Shown here one piece after another: positions 43,024 through 50,544 of a DNA stretch of 64,000 bases. The translations under genes were made by a program, and so were the position numbers. The first letter of the stretch is position 1; each line of letters opens with the position of its first letter. The notes beneath the pieces are model-generated. The model made no database searches. It saw nothing but the letters and a program-made list of their open reading frames with translations, and was not told where the DNA came from. The DNA is from Umezawaea endophytica. Its GTDB lineage: Bacteria; Actinomycetota; Actinomycetes; Mycobacteriales; Pseudonocardiaceae. The stretch covers positions 436,868 through 500,867 of the forward strand of contig NZ_JANYMP010000005.1 in the NCBI RefSeq assembly GCF_025061645.1. Direction: 5' to 3'.

Positions 43024-45126
43024 CTAGTTCCGGGTGGTGATCGAGAGGTTGCCGAGGTGGTCGACGCGCCCGGTCGTGCCGGGCGGGACCACCACGGTGG
43101 TGGTGGGCACCTCGATGACCGCGGGACCGGTGATCACGTGGCCGTGGCGCAGCAGCCGGTAGTCGTAGACCGGCGTGTCGACGTAGCCCGCGGTGGCGTC
43201 GAGGCACACCCGCCGGACGGTGGCGAGCGCGGCGGCCGGGTCCGCCGAGTCCGCGTCCGCCAGCTTCGGCAACTGGGGGTTGAACGGCAGGACGCCGGTC
43301 GCCTGCACCCGCATCGTGATCGACTGGATCCCGGCGGCGCTGAAGCCCGTGCCCTCGCCGTAGAGGCCCGCGTACCTGGCCTCGAAGTCGTCCATCACGG
43401 CGACCACGTCGGCGTCGGCCAGCGGCCCGGACGGGACGGGGACGGCGACCTCGGCGAGCTGGGCGGTGTAGCGCAGGTCGATGGTGCGGGCGAACTCCAC
43501 GCGGTCGAAGGTCAGGCCCTGGCGGGAGACCGCGTCGGCCAGCCGCCGCTCCAACTGCTCGAAGTGGCCCTGCGCCGTCGCCGCGGGGACGGGCATCAGG
43601 CCGGGGTCGGACAGCTCGTGGGCCAGCACCACGTCGGAGGCCGCCAGGCCGAACGCGGAGAACGCGGAGGCCACCGGGCCCAGCGGGACGACGACCTCGC
43701 GCACCCCCACCTCGGCCGCGTACGCCGCGCAGTACGCGGGACCGGCACCGCCGAAGGCGTAGAGCACGAAGTCGCGGGGGTCGTGGCCCGCCTCGACGAC
43801 CGTCTTGCGCAGCAGGTCGCCGGTCTGGGCGTTCTGGATGGCGTAGATCGCGGCGGCGGCCTGCTCGACGGTGAGCCCCAGCGGCTCCGCGACGTGCACG
43901 CGGATCGCCTCGCGGGCCGCCTCCACGTCCAGCGCCTTGCGGCCGCCGAGCAGCCCGCTCTCCGGCAGGATGCCGAGCACGAGGTTGGCGTCGGTGTTGG
44001 TCGGCTCGGTGCCGCCCGCGCCGTAGCAGGCGGGCCCCGGCACGGACTGCGCGCTGCGCGGCCCGACCTGGAGGTTGCCGCCCCGGTCGATCCAGGCGAT
44101 GGCCCCTCCACCGGAGCCGATCGCGTGCACCTCGAGCGCGGGGACGTTGATCGGGTGGTGGTTGATGATCGTCGTGCTGGTCCGCACGGGTTCGCCGTCG
44201 ACCACCATGCCCACCAGGAAGGTCGTGCCGCCCACGTCGGTGGAGATGATGTTGCGGTGGCCGAGCTGCTCACCGAGGGAGACCGCGCCGACGACACCGC
44301 CGGTCAGCACCGAGCCGACCGTGCTGATCGCCGTCGAGGGCGCCTCGGCGGCCGCGATGGCGCCGCCGTTGCTCTGCATCACCAGCAGCGGACCGCGCAG
44401 CCCGGCGTCGGTGAGCCGTTGCTGCATCTGCCCGAGGTAGTCGCGCAGGCCGGGGCCGATCTGCGCGCTCATGATCGTGGTGGCGCTGCGGGAGAACTCG
44501 CGGATGCGCGGGCTGACCTCGCTGGACAGCGCCACGAACACGTCGGGGTCCAGTTCGGCGACGATCTCGCGGATCCGCCGCTCGTGCGCCGGGTTCTTGA
44601 ACGACCACAGCAGCGACACCGCGATCGAGCGCACGCCGCGGTCGAGCAGTGAGCGCACGGCGGCGCGCACCGAGTCCTCGTCGAGCGCGACCACGACGGT
44701 GCCGTCGCGGTCGAGGCGCTCGGTGACCTCCAGCGCGTGGCTCTTCGGGATCAGGCTGTGGCTCTTGTCCTGCCCCATCACGTTCTGGAGCTGGTGCGGG
44801 GCGGAACCGAGGTAGCGGCCCTCGACGTTCATGATGAAGATCGAGTCGCGGTGGCCGCGCGTGGTGATGAACCCGACCGCGGGCACGTTGCCCATGACGA
44901 GCGCGTTCAGCGACGACGTCGTGCCGTGGGCGATGTGGTGGGTCTTGGCGAGCATCCGCTCCAGCGGCTCCCCGACGCCGTCGGCCAGCGCGGCCAGCAC
45001 GTCCATGACGCCCTGCGAGTAGTCCGACGGGGTGGACGGGGCCTTGGCGGCCACGATGGTGCCCTCGTCGTCGAGAACCGCGTCCGTGAACGTGCCGCCG
45101 ACATCAACACCGATGACGTATGCCAT
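43024..45126 (-). CDS. HyuA/acetone-carboxylase-beta-like ATP-dependent subunit
   Basis: 700 residues. The actin-like ATPase fold has VIGVDVGGTFTDAVL at the N-terminus (phosphate 1), IISTDVGGTTFLVGMV as the second phosphate loop, and LYAFGGAGPAYCAAYA near the C-terminal third. The family (HyuA, 5-oxoprolinase, acetone/acetophenone carboxylase) phosphorylates the substrate or its enol before hydrolysis or carboxylation by HyuB. It is first in the operon, 20 nt before HyuB, with a good promoter at 45163-45191. The 700 + 770 lengths are closer to acetone carboxylase than to small hydantoinases. Confidence 0.9.
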   Translation of the reverse strand: MAYVIGVDVGGTFTDAVLDDEGTIVAAKAPSTPSDYSQGVMDVLAALADGVGEPLERMLAKTHHIAHGTTSSLNALVMGNVPAVGFITTRGHRDSIFIMNVEGRYLGSAPHQLQNVMGQDKSHSLIPKSHALEVTERLDRDGTVVVALDEDSVRAAVRSLLDRGVRSIAVSLLWSFKNPAHERRIREIVAELDPDVFVALSSEVSPRIREFSRSATTIMSAQIGPGLRDYLGQMQQRLTDAGLRGPLLVMQSNGGAIAAAEAPSTAISTVGSVLTGGVVGAVSLGEQLGHRNIISTDVGGTTFLVGMVVDGEPVRTSTTIINHHPINVPALEVHAIGSGGGAIAWIDRGGNLQVGPRSAQSVPGPACYGAGGTEPTNTDANLVLGILPESGLLGGRKALDVEAAREAIRVHVAEPLGLTVEQAAAAIYAIQNAQTGDLLRKTVVEAGHDPRDFVLYAFGGAGPAYCAAYAAEVGVREVVVPLGPVASAFSAFGLAASDVVLAHELSDPGLMPVPAATAQGHFEQLERRLADAVSRQGLTFDRVEFARTIDLRYTAQLAEVAVPVPSGPLADADVVAVMDDFEARYAGLYGEGTGFSAAGIQSITMRVQATGVLPFNPQLPKLADADSADPAAALATVRRVCLDATAGYVDTPVYDYRLLRHGHVITGPAVIEVPTTTVVVPPGTTGRVDHLGNLSITTRN

Positions 45127-45162
45127 TCCGATCTCTTTTCATCGCCGAGTGAGCTGCGGCAC

Positions 45163-45191
45163 AATCTAAGCGCGCCTTACGGATGCGTCAA
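45163..45191 (-). promoter_or_regulatory. Housekeeping-type promoter of the hyuAB-like operon
   Basis: On the minus strand: -35 TTGACG (45191-45186), a 17-bp spacer, -10 TAGATT (45168-45163). The mRNA should start about 30 nt before ATG 45126. An inverted repeat CCTTAC (45175-45180) / GTAAGG (45207-45212) overlaps the spacer and may be an operator. Confidence 0.6.
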
Positions 45192-45330
45192 TAGGTAGAC
45201 ACTCCTGTAAGGACTGCCCGGCGCGCGCCCCGACCGGGAACAGGCCTGAAACAGCGTTATGGCATACTCGGGAGAGCCCTCTCGGCGGTGACACACCGGA
45301 TTCCACCCGGTGCCGATGGAAGGACTTCCC

Positions 45331-46350
45331 ATGGCGCGGCTCGGCCGATCCGACATCGACGTGTTCCCACTGGTGCTCGGCGGCAACACGTTCGGCTGGA
45401 CCAGCGACGAGGAGAACTCGCACCGGGTGCTCGACGCGTTCGTGGCGGGCGGTGGCAACTTCATCGACACCGCGGACAGCTACACCTCGGACGTCCCCGG
45501 CAACTCCGGCGGCGAGTCGGAGACGATCATCGGCCGGTGGCTGGCGGCCCGCGGGAACCGCGACAGCGTCGTCATCGGCACCAAGGTGAGCCAGCACCCC
45601 CGGTTCAAGGGGCTGGCCGCCACCACCGTCACGGCGGCGCTGGAGGCCTCGCTCGTCCGGCTGGGAGTCGACCACGTCGACGTGTACTACGCCCACTTCG
45701 ACGACGCCAAGACGCCGCTCGCCGAAACCGCGGGCGCGTTCGACGCGCTGCACAAGGCGGGCAAGATCCGCGTGGTGGCCCTGTCGAACTACAGCGGCCC
45801 GAGGATCCGGGAGTGGCTCGACATCGCCCGCCGCGAGGGGTTCGAGCCGCCCGCCGTCGTCCAGCCGGACTACAACCTCGTGACGCGCCAACGGTACGAG
45901 CGCGAGATCGCCCCCGTCCTCGCCGAGGAGGGGATCGCCGCCGTGCCGTACTTCGCCCTGGCGAGCGGGTTCCTCACCGGCAAGTACCGCCGGGTCGGCG
46001 GGTTCCGCAAGGCGGAGCCGTACCTCGCGGTGATCGGCGCCTTCCTCACCGGCAAGAACCGCCGCGACCGGCAGGCGTTCGGAGAGGCGGTCCGCCGGGT
46101 CGTCGCCAGCCGGTACTTCACCGAGGCCGGGCTCGCCGTGGTGCAGGCGGTCGAGGACATCGCGGCCGCCCGCGGGGTGGAGATGTCCACCGTGGCCATC
46201 GCCTGGCTGCGCACCCGCCCCGGTGTCGTCGCCCCGATCGCGAGCGCCCGCACGGTCGAACAGCTCCCCGCCCTGCTGGCGGCGGCCGAGTTCGACCTCA
46301 CCGCGGACGAGACGGCCGCGCTCGACGAGGTGTCCGCGCGGGTGAAGTAG
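45331..46350 (+). CDS. Aldo/keto reductase
   Basis: 339 residues, TIM-barrel AKR. FIDTADSY (catalytic Asp and Tyr), a Lys in VIGTKVS, and a His in YYAHFDD form the tetrad; the C-terminal NADPH site is VVAPIASARTVEQL. AAGGA lies 7 nt before ATG 45331, so the upstream in-frame ATG at 45310 is less likely. It resembles the YajO/IolS-like group. It is divergent from the hyuAB-like operon and convergent with the TetR gene, whose stop is only 4 bp away. Confidence 0.9.
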   Translation: MARLGRSDIDVFPLVLGGNTFGWTSDEENSHRVLDAFVAGGGNFIDTADSYTSDVPGNSGGESETIIGRWLAARGNRDSVVIGTKVSQHPRFKGLAATTVTAALEASLVRLGVDHVDVYYAHFDDAKTPLAETAGAFDALHKAGKIRVVALSNYSGPRIREWLDIARREGFEPPAVVQPDYNLVTRQRYEREIAPVLAEEGIAAVPYFALASGFLTGKYRRVGGFRKAEPYLAVIGAFLTGKNRRDRQAFGEAVRRVVASRYFTEAGLAVVQAVEDIAAARGVEMSTVAIAWLRTRPGVVAPIASARTVEQLPALLAAAEFDLTADETAALDEVSARVK

Positions 46351-46354
46351 GCCC

Positions 46355-47080
46355 TCAGCGCCGTTCGCGCTCCAGGAGCCCTTCCAGGCGGTCGACCTCG
46401 CGGCGGAGGCTGCGCACCGCGTCCAGCGGCGTGCTCGACGCCTGCCGCCCCTCCTCGGCGGCCAGCCCGTGCACGGCCATGTCCGCGAGTTCCAGGCTCA
46501 CGGAGTCGAGGTCGAAGTGGGAGCCGGGGTGGTACCACCACGCCACCCAGTTGACGATCCCCAGCGTGCCGAGCGCCGCGACCGCGGGCGTGACGGGCCG
46601 GAACTCCCCCCGTTCCACCCCCTGCTCGATCACCTCGGTCAGCGACCGCAGCACGGCGCGGCGGTTGACCTCGTAGGACGCCGCGACCGCTTCGGGGAGG
46701 TCCGCCTCGGAGCGCAGCAGCAGCCGGAACCGCTCGCCGTCCTCGCCCATGCGGCGCACCATCAGCCGCACGACCTCGCGGATGCGCTCGGTCGCCCCCA
46801 ACTCGACGCGCTCGGCGATGGCGGCGATGTCGACCGCGGCCACCTCGGTGATCTGCTCGACCAGCTTGGCCAGCAGCTCGTTCTTGCTCTTGACGTAGTG
46901 GTAGAGCGCGGGGCGGGTCAGGCCGACGGCGTCGGCGATGTCCTGGAAGCTCGTGCCCGCGTAGCCGCGCTCGGCGAAGAGGCGCGTGGCCTGCTCGAAG
47001 ATCTCCTGCTGCACCAGGCCGCCGCGCACGCCCGCGTCCTGCTCGGGGGCATCTCCCGACCCGGCCTTCGCCTTGCTCAT
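46355..47080 (-). CDS. TetR-family repressor
   Basis: 241 residues. The N-terminal TetR helix-turn-helix is ATRLFAERGYAGTSFQDIADAVGLTRPALYHYVKSKNEL. The C-terminal ligand domain resembles the KstR2/FadR type of actinobacterial acyl-CoA responsive repressors (NWVAWWYHPGSHFDLDSVS). A coiled C-terminal tail (LDAVRSLRREVDRLEGLLERERR) is extra. It diverges from the maleate isomerase gene, with a palindrome at 47127-47144 in the gap. An aryl-CoA ligand would suit the downstream genes. Confidence 0.88.
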   Translation of the reverse strand: MSKAKAGSGDAPEQDAGVRGGLVQQEIFEQATRLFAERGYAGTSFQDIADAVGLTRPALYHYVKSKNELLAKLVEQITEVAAVDIAAIAERVELGATERIREVVRLMVRRMGEDGERFRLLLRSEADLPEAVAASYEVNRRAVLRSLTEVIEQGVERGEFRPVTPAVAALGTLGIVNWVAWWYHPGSHFDLDSVSLELADMAVHGLAAEEGRQASSTPLDAVRSLRREVDRLEGLLERERR

Positions 47081-47126
47081 GGCGACGAAGGGTACCGGTG
47101 GTCCGGATTTACTACCGCGTTGACTT

Positions 47127-47144
47127 TTAATCACATGTGTTGAA
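47127..47144. promoter_or_regulatory. TetR-type operator upstream of the maleate isomerase operon
   Basis: TTAATCACATGTGTTGAA has a perfect CACATGTG core (47132-47139) and symmetric flanks (14 of 18 positions). It stands 30 bp before the isomerase ATG and right after a -35-like TTGACT (47120-47125), and is AT-rich compared with its surroundings. Confidence 0.65.
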
Positions 47145-47173
47145 CCATGGCGGCACGTCGAAAGGACCCCGTG

Positions 47174-47929
47174 ATGCAGCACTTCCAGGTCGGCCTCGTG
47201 GTGCCGAGCTCCAACGTGACCGTCGAGACGGAGCTGCCGTCGATCCTCGCCCGGCACCCCGACGCGTCGTTCTCGTTCCACTCCTCGCGCATGCGGATGG
47301 CCAGGGTGTCCCCCGAGGGCCTGGCCGCCATGAACGCCCAGCGCGAGCGGTGCGTCATCGAACTGGGCGACGCCTCCCCCGACGTGATCCTCTACGCGTG
47401 CCTGGTCGCGATCATGGCGGGCGGCCCCGGCGAGCACCGCCGCGTCGAGGGGCTCGTCGCCGAGCAACTGGCCACCGGCGGGTCGGAGGCGCTGGTCCGC
47501 TCCAGTGCCGGGGCGCTCGTCGAGGGGCTGCACGGGCTGGGCGCCCGCCGGATCGCGCTGGTCATGCCCTACACGCGGCCGCTGGCCGAGAAGGTCGTGG
47601 ACTACCTCGCGGCCGAGGGCTTCGAGATCGCCGACTGGCGCGCGCTGGAGGTGGAGGACAACCGCGAGGTCGGCCGCATCCCCGGCGACCGGGTCATGGA
47701 GGCCGCCCGCTCCCTCGACCTGGACGGCGTCGACGCGCTCGTCATCTCGGCGTGCGTGCAGATGCCCTCGCTGGCACTGGTCGAGTCCGCCGAGCAGGAA
47801 CTGGGCGTGCCGGTCGTCTCGGCGGCGACCGCGGGCGCCTACAGCGTCCTGAAGGCGGGCGGCCTCCCGCTGACCGTCCCCGGAGCCGGATCGCTGCTGC
47901 GCGGCGACGCGGTCGCCGTGCCGGCCTGA
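47174..47929 (+). CDS. maiA: Maleate cis-trans isomerase (Asp/Glu racemase superfamily)
   Basis: 251 residues, the size of known maleate isomerases. VGLVVPSSNVTVETELP carries the substrate-binding Asn region. The two catalytic cysteines fall at C76 (ILYACLVA) and C194 (VISACVQMP), the same numbers as in characterised Nocardia maleate isomerase as I recall them. The enzyme turns maleate into fumarate. AAAGGA sits before ATG 47174. It leads the TetR-controlled operon with a VOC protein, an 82-aa protein and an esterase. Arylmalonate decarboxylase is the main alternative in the family. Confidence 0.8.
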   Translation: MQHFQVGLVVPSSNVTVETELPSILARHPDASFSFHSSRMRMARVSPEGLAAMNAQRERCVIELGDASPDVILYACLVAIMAGGPGEHRRVEGLVAEQLATGGSEALVRSSAGALVEGLHGLGARRIALVMPYTRPLAEKVVDYLAAEGFEIADWRALEVEDNREVGRIPGDRVMEAARSLDLDGVDALVISACVQMPSLALVESAEQELGVPVVSAATAGAYSVLKAGGLPLTVPGAGSLLRGDAVAVPA

Positions 47930-47957
47930 GAGCCCGAGAACCCGAAGGAGTCCCACC

Positions 47958-48596
47958 ATGAGCCCGCTCGACGACCAGCACCTCGTGACGGGGGTCGACC
48001 ACGCGGCCTTCCCGACGTTCGACCCGGCGGGCACGGTGGCGTTCTACCGCGACGTGCTCGGCTTCCCGGTCGTGCACTCCATCTGCGCCGCGGGCTGGGG
48101 GCCGGACGACCACCCGGACTTCATCCACTTCTTCTTCGACATCGGCGGCGGCGACCGGCTCGCGTTCTTCTACTACTTCGGCCTCGCCGCGCCCGACACA
48201 TCCGTCGGCACCGGCGACGTCTACGCGCGCTTCCCGCAGGACGCGCCGGACTGGTTCGTCCGCTCGCGGCACCTCGCGCTGCACGTGGCGTCGGAGGAGC
48301 ACCTGCTGGAGTACCGGCGCAGGCTCGACGCCAGCGCGTGGCCGGTCGAGATGCAGATCCAGCACGAGACGATCGAGTCGATCTACACCCACGACCCCAA
48401 CGGCTACATGGTCGAGATCACCCGCGCGCTGCGCCCGGTGACGCCACAGGAGGACCTGGACGCCAACCTCACCATCGACGCGCTCGTCGACATCGCCTCC
48501 AGGCCTGGCCACACGATCGACGACCTGCTCGTGCGCAAGGCGGAACTCATCGTCGAGCGCGCCGAGAAGTGGTCCGCCGTCGGGGAAGCGCGCTGA
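47958..48596 (+). CDS. VOC-family metalloprotein (glyoxalase/extradiol dioxygenase-like)
   Basis: 212 residues with two betaalphabetabetabeta modules. Metal ligands are likely His in VDHAAFPT, His in RHLALHVA and Glu in YMVEITR. The FYRDVLGF helix is a family hallmark. A C-terminal helical tail of about 50 residues (LDANLTIDALVDIASRPGH...) is unusual for glyoxalases. In this operon a ring-cleaving or ring-modifying role on an aromatic intermediate is possible, but isomerase or lyase activity cannot be excluded. Confidence 0.82.
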   Translation: MSPLDDQHLVTGVDHAAFPTFDPAGTVAFYRDVLGFPVVHSICAAGWGPDDHPDFIHFFFDIGGGDRLAFFYYFGLAAPDTSVGTGDVYARFPQDAPDWFVRSRHLALHVASEEHLLEYRRRLDASAWPVEMQIQHETIESIYTHDPNGYMVEITRALRPVTPQEDLDANLTIDALVDIASRPGHTIDDLLVRKAELIVERAEKWSAVGEAR

Positions 48597-48844
48597 TGGG
48601 CCGACGGCTGTTCCTGCTCCAGGTCCCCGAGAACGTCCCCATCGTCGCCGTCGCCCGCGACCTCGACGGCGTGGACATCGGCGAGATCGGGCCCTACTAC
48701 GTCATCGAGTCCGACTCCCCGATCCGCATCGACCGGCGGGCGACGGGCGTGCGGCACGCCGTCTGGTATAGCTGCGTCGCGGGCCTGGACGGCTGGCGCA
48801 TCGCCCAGTGGGACAGCGACGCCCTGCGCACGGAGCCCCGGTGA
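48596..48844 (+). CDS. Small conserved-looking hypothetical protein
   Basis: 82 residues, not recognised. Its ATG overlaps the VOC stop (TGATG) and its stop overlaps the next GTG (GTGA), so it is firmly part of the operon. A beta-rich pattern (MGRRLFLLQVPENVPIVAVA) and an SPIRIDRRATGVRHAVWYS stretch are visible, with no signal peptide or membrane helix. The spacing argues that it is real and probably works with the VOC protein or the esterase. Confidence 0.65.
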   Translation: MGRRLFLLQVPENVPIVAVARDLDGVDIGEIGPYYVIESDSPIRIDRRATGVRHAVWYSCVAGLDGWRIAQWDSDALRTEPR

Positions 48845-50073
48845 CCGCCGGGCACCGCGGGCTGGGCGCGGGCCGCTACACCGCCGTCCTCGCCGAGCCC
48901 GACGACGTCACCACCTCGGTCCACCAGCTCCGGACCCACGACCAGGCCCAGGTCACCGGTGTGCTGCGCCGTCCGGCCGGGGCGCGCACGGTCGTCACGT
49001 TCATGCACCCGCGCCAGGACGTGACGAACCACGCGCTGGTCCCGCACTTCTTGGCCGCCGGGCTGGCGGTGTGGACGCAGGGGTCCAGGTCGCCGAACAA
49101 CGACCTCGCCCTGCTGCACGAGCAGGCGATCATCGACTTCGCCGCGGGCCAGGTCTTCCTGCGCGACCTCGGCTTCGAGTCCGTCGTGGCGCTGGGGCAC
49201 TCCGGTGGCGGCACGCTCGCGGCGTTCTACCTCCAGCAGGCGGCCCTGCCGCCGGGGCGGCGCCTCACCCGCGCCCCCTCCGGCAGGCCGGTCCCCCTGG
49301 CCGAGACGGAGATGCCGCTGCCGACCGGGTTCGTCGCCCTCGCCCCGCACCCCGGCCAGGGGGCGCTGCTGCGCCGCGTCATCGACCCCTCGGTCGTCGA
49401 CGAGGCCGACCCGCTCTCGCGCGACCCGGCGCTCGACCCGTTCGACCCGGCGAACGGCTTCGTCGACGCGCCGCGGCCGGTGAGCTACTCCCCCGACTTC
49501 GTCGCCGCCTACCGCCAGGCCCAGTGGGAACGGGTGGCCCGCGTCGACGCGGTCGCCGCGGACCTGGTCGCCGCGCGGCGCGGGGCCGACGCGGAGTTCC
49601 GGGAGTCGGGCGAGGCGTCCCGGCGGCGCGCGGCCCTGGCCCCGGCCCTGATCACCGTGTACCGCACCGACGCCGACCTGCGCAACGTCGACCTGGGGCT
49701 CGACCCGAACAAGCGGGCGTACGGCTCGCTGTTCGGCAGGCGCCCGGACCTGACCAACTACGGGCTGGTGGGGTTCGGCAGGCTGTCGACGGCCGAGGCG
49801 TGGATGTCCACCTGGAGCGCCACCACGACCAACGCGGACTTCCTGCGCTGCGCCGCGGGCGTCACCGTGCCGACGCTCCTGCTGGAGTTCACCGGTGACC
49901 AGGCCTCGTTCCCGGCCGACGTCGAGGCGTTCGCGGCGGCCATCCCGGCACCGGACCTCACCGTCGACGCGCTGGACGGCACCCACTTCGGGGACCGGCT
50001 GGTGGAGGGCGCGCCGACGGGCAACGAGCTGGCCGCCGCCCGCGTCGTCGACTGGATCGCCGAACGCTCCTGA
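48841..50073 (+). CDS. Alpha/beta hydrolase (large esterase)
   Basis: 410 residues from GTG 48841. The nucleophile elbow is ALGHSGGGTLAAFY, the acid may be in LLLEFTGDQASF, and the His is in LDGTHFGDRLVEG. The core is interrupted by a long insertion after the elbow (about residues 145-330) that would form a lid over the active site. It is last in the maleate-isomerase operon. An ester or thioester of an aromatic acid is a plausible substrate. Confidence 0.8.
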   Translation: MTAGHRGLGAGRYTAVLAEPDDVTTSVHQLRTHDQAQVTGVLRRPAGARTVVTFMHPRQDVTNHALVPHFLAAGLAVWTQGSRSPNNDLALLHEQAIIDFAAGQVFLRDLGFESVVALGHSGGGTLAAFYLQQAALPPGRRLTRAPSGRPVPLAETEMPLPTGFVALAPHPGQGALLRRVIDPSVVDEADPLSRDPALDPFDPANGFVDAPRPVSYSPDFVAAYRQAQWERVARVDAVAADLVAARRGADAEFRESGEASRRRAALAPALITVYRTDADLRNVDLGLDPNKRAYGSLFGRRPDLTNYGLVGFGRLSTAEAWMSTWSATTTNADFLRCAAGVTVPTLLLEFTGDQASFPADVEAFAAAIPAPDLTVDALDGTHFGDRLVEGAPTGNELAAARVVDWIAERS

Positions 50074-50084
50074 CCGCCGCGGCG

Positions 50085-50531
50085 TCAGCCGACCGGACGC
50101 CGCCACACGTAGAGCTGGTGGACGGCGCCGAGCACCCTGGTGTCCCGGTGGTGGAGCGCGCCGGTCACGGTGACCAGCGACCGCTCGGGTGAGGAGTGCG
50201 CCACCGCGTCGACCGTCATCGAGCCGGTGAGCACCATGCCCGGCCGGACCGGCGCCAGGAAGCCCACCTCGCGGATGCGGCGGCCCGCCAGCACGGCCCA
50301 GCCGCTGAACAGGCCGAGGACGGCCAGGCGTTGCAGGATCGCCAGCGAGTGCAGCCCGCTGGCGATCGGCTCCCCGAAGTAGCCGGACCCCGCCGCGGAC
50401 TCGTCGGTGTGGAAGGGCTGGGGGTCCCAGCGCTCGGAGTAGTCCTTGATCTCCTCCAGGGAGACCAGGTGCTCGCCGAGCGCGGTGGTCGACCCGACCT
50501 CGATGTCCTCGGAGTACACGGGCTGCGTCAC
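50085..50531 (-). CDS. MaoC-like hot-dog protein (acyl dehydratase/thioesterase fold)
   Basis: 148 residues from GTG 50531. FSEDIEVG-like YSEDIEVGSTTALGEH, then EEIKDYSERWDPQPFHTDE (hydratase Asp/His dyad) and FGEPIASGLHSLAILQRL are standard MaoC features. The family hydrates or dehydrates enoyl-CoA esters. It follows the FAD monooxygenase in the same direction (13-nt gap) and may process the CoA ester that enzyme makes. It is convergent with the esterase at 50073. Confidence 0.88.
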   Translation of the reverse strand: MTQPVYSEDIEVGSTTALGEHLVSLEEIKDYSERWDPQPFHTDESAAGSGYFGEPIASGLHSLAILQRLAVLGLFSGWAVLAGRRIREVGFLAPVRPGMVLTGSMTVDAVAHSSPERSLVTVTGALHHRDTRVLGAVHQLYVWRRPVG

Positions 50532-50544
50532 GTCCGCGAGCCTG

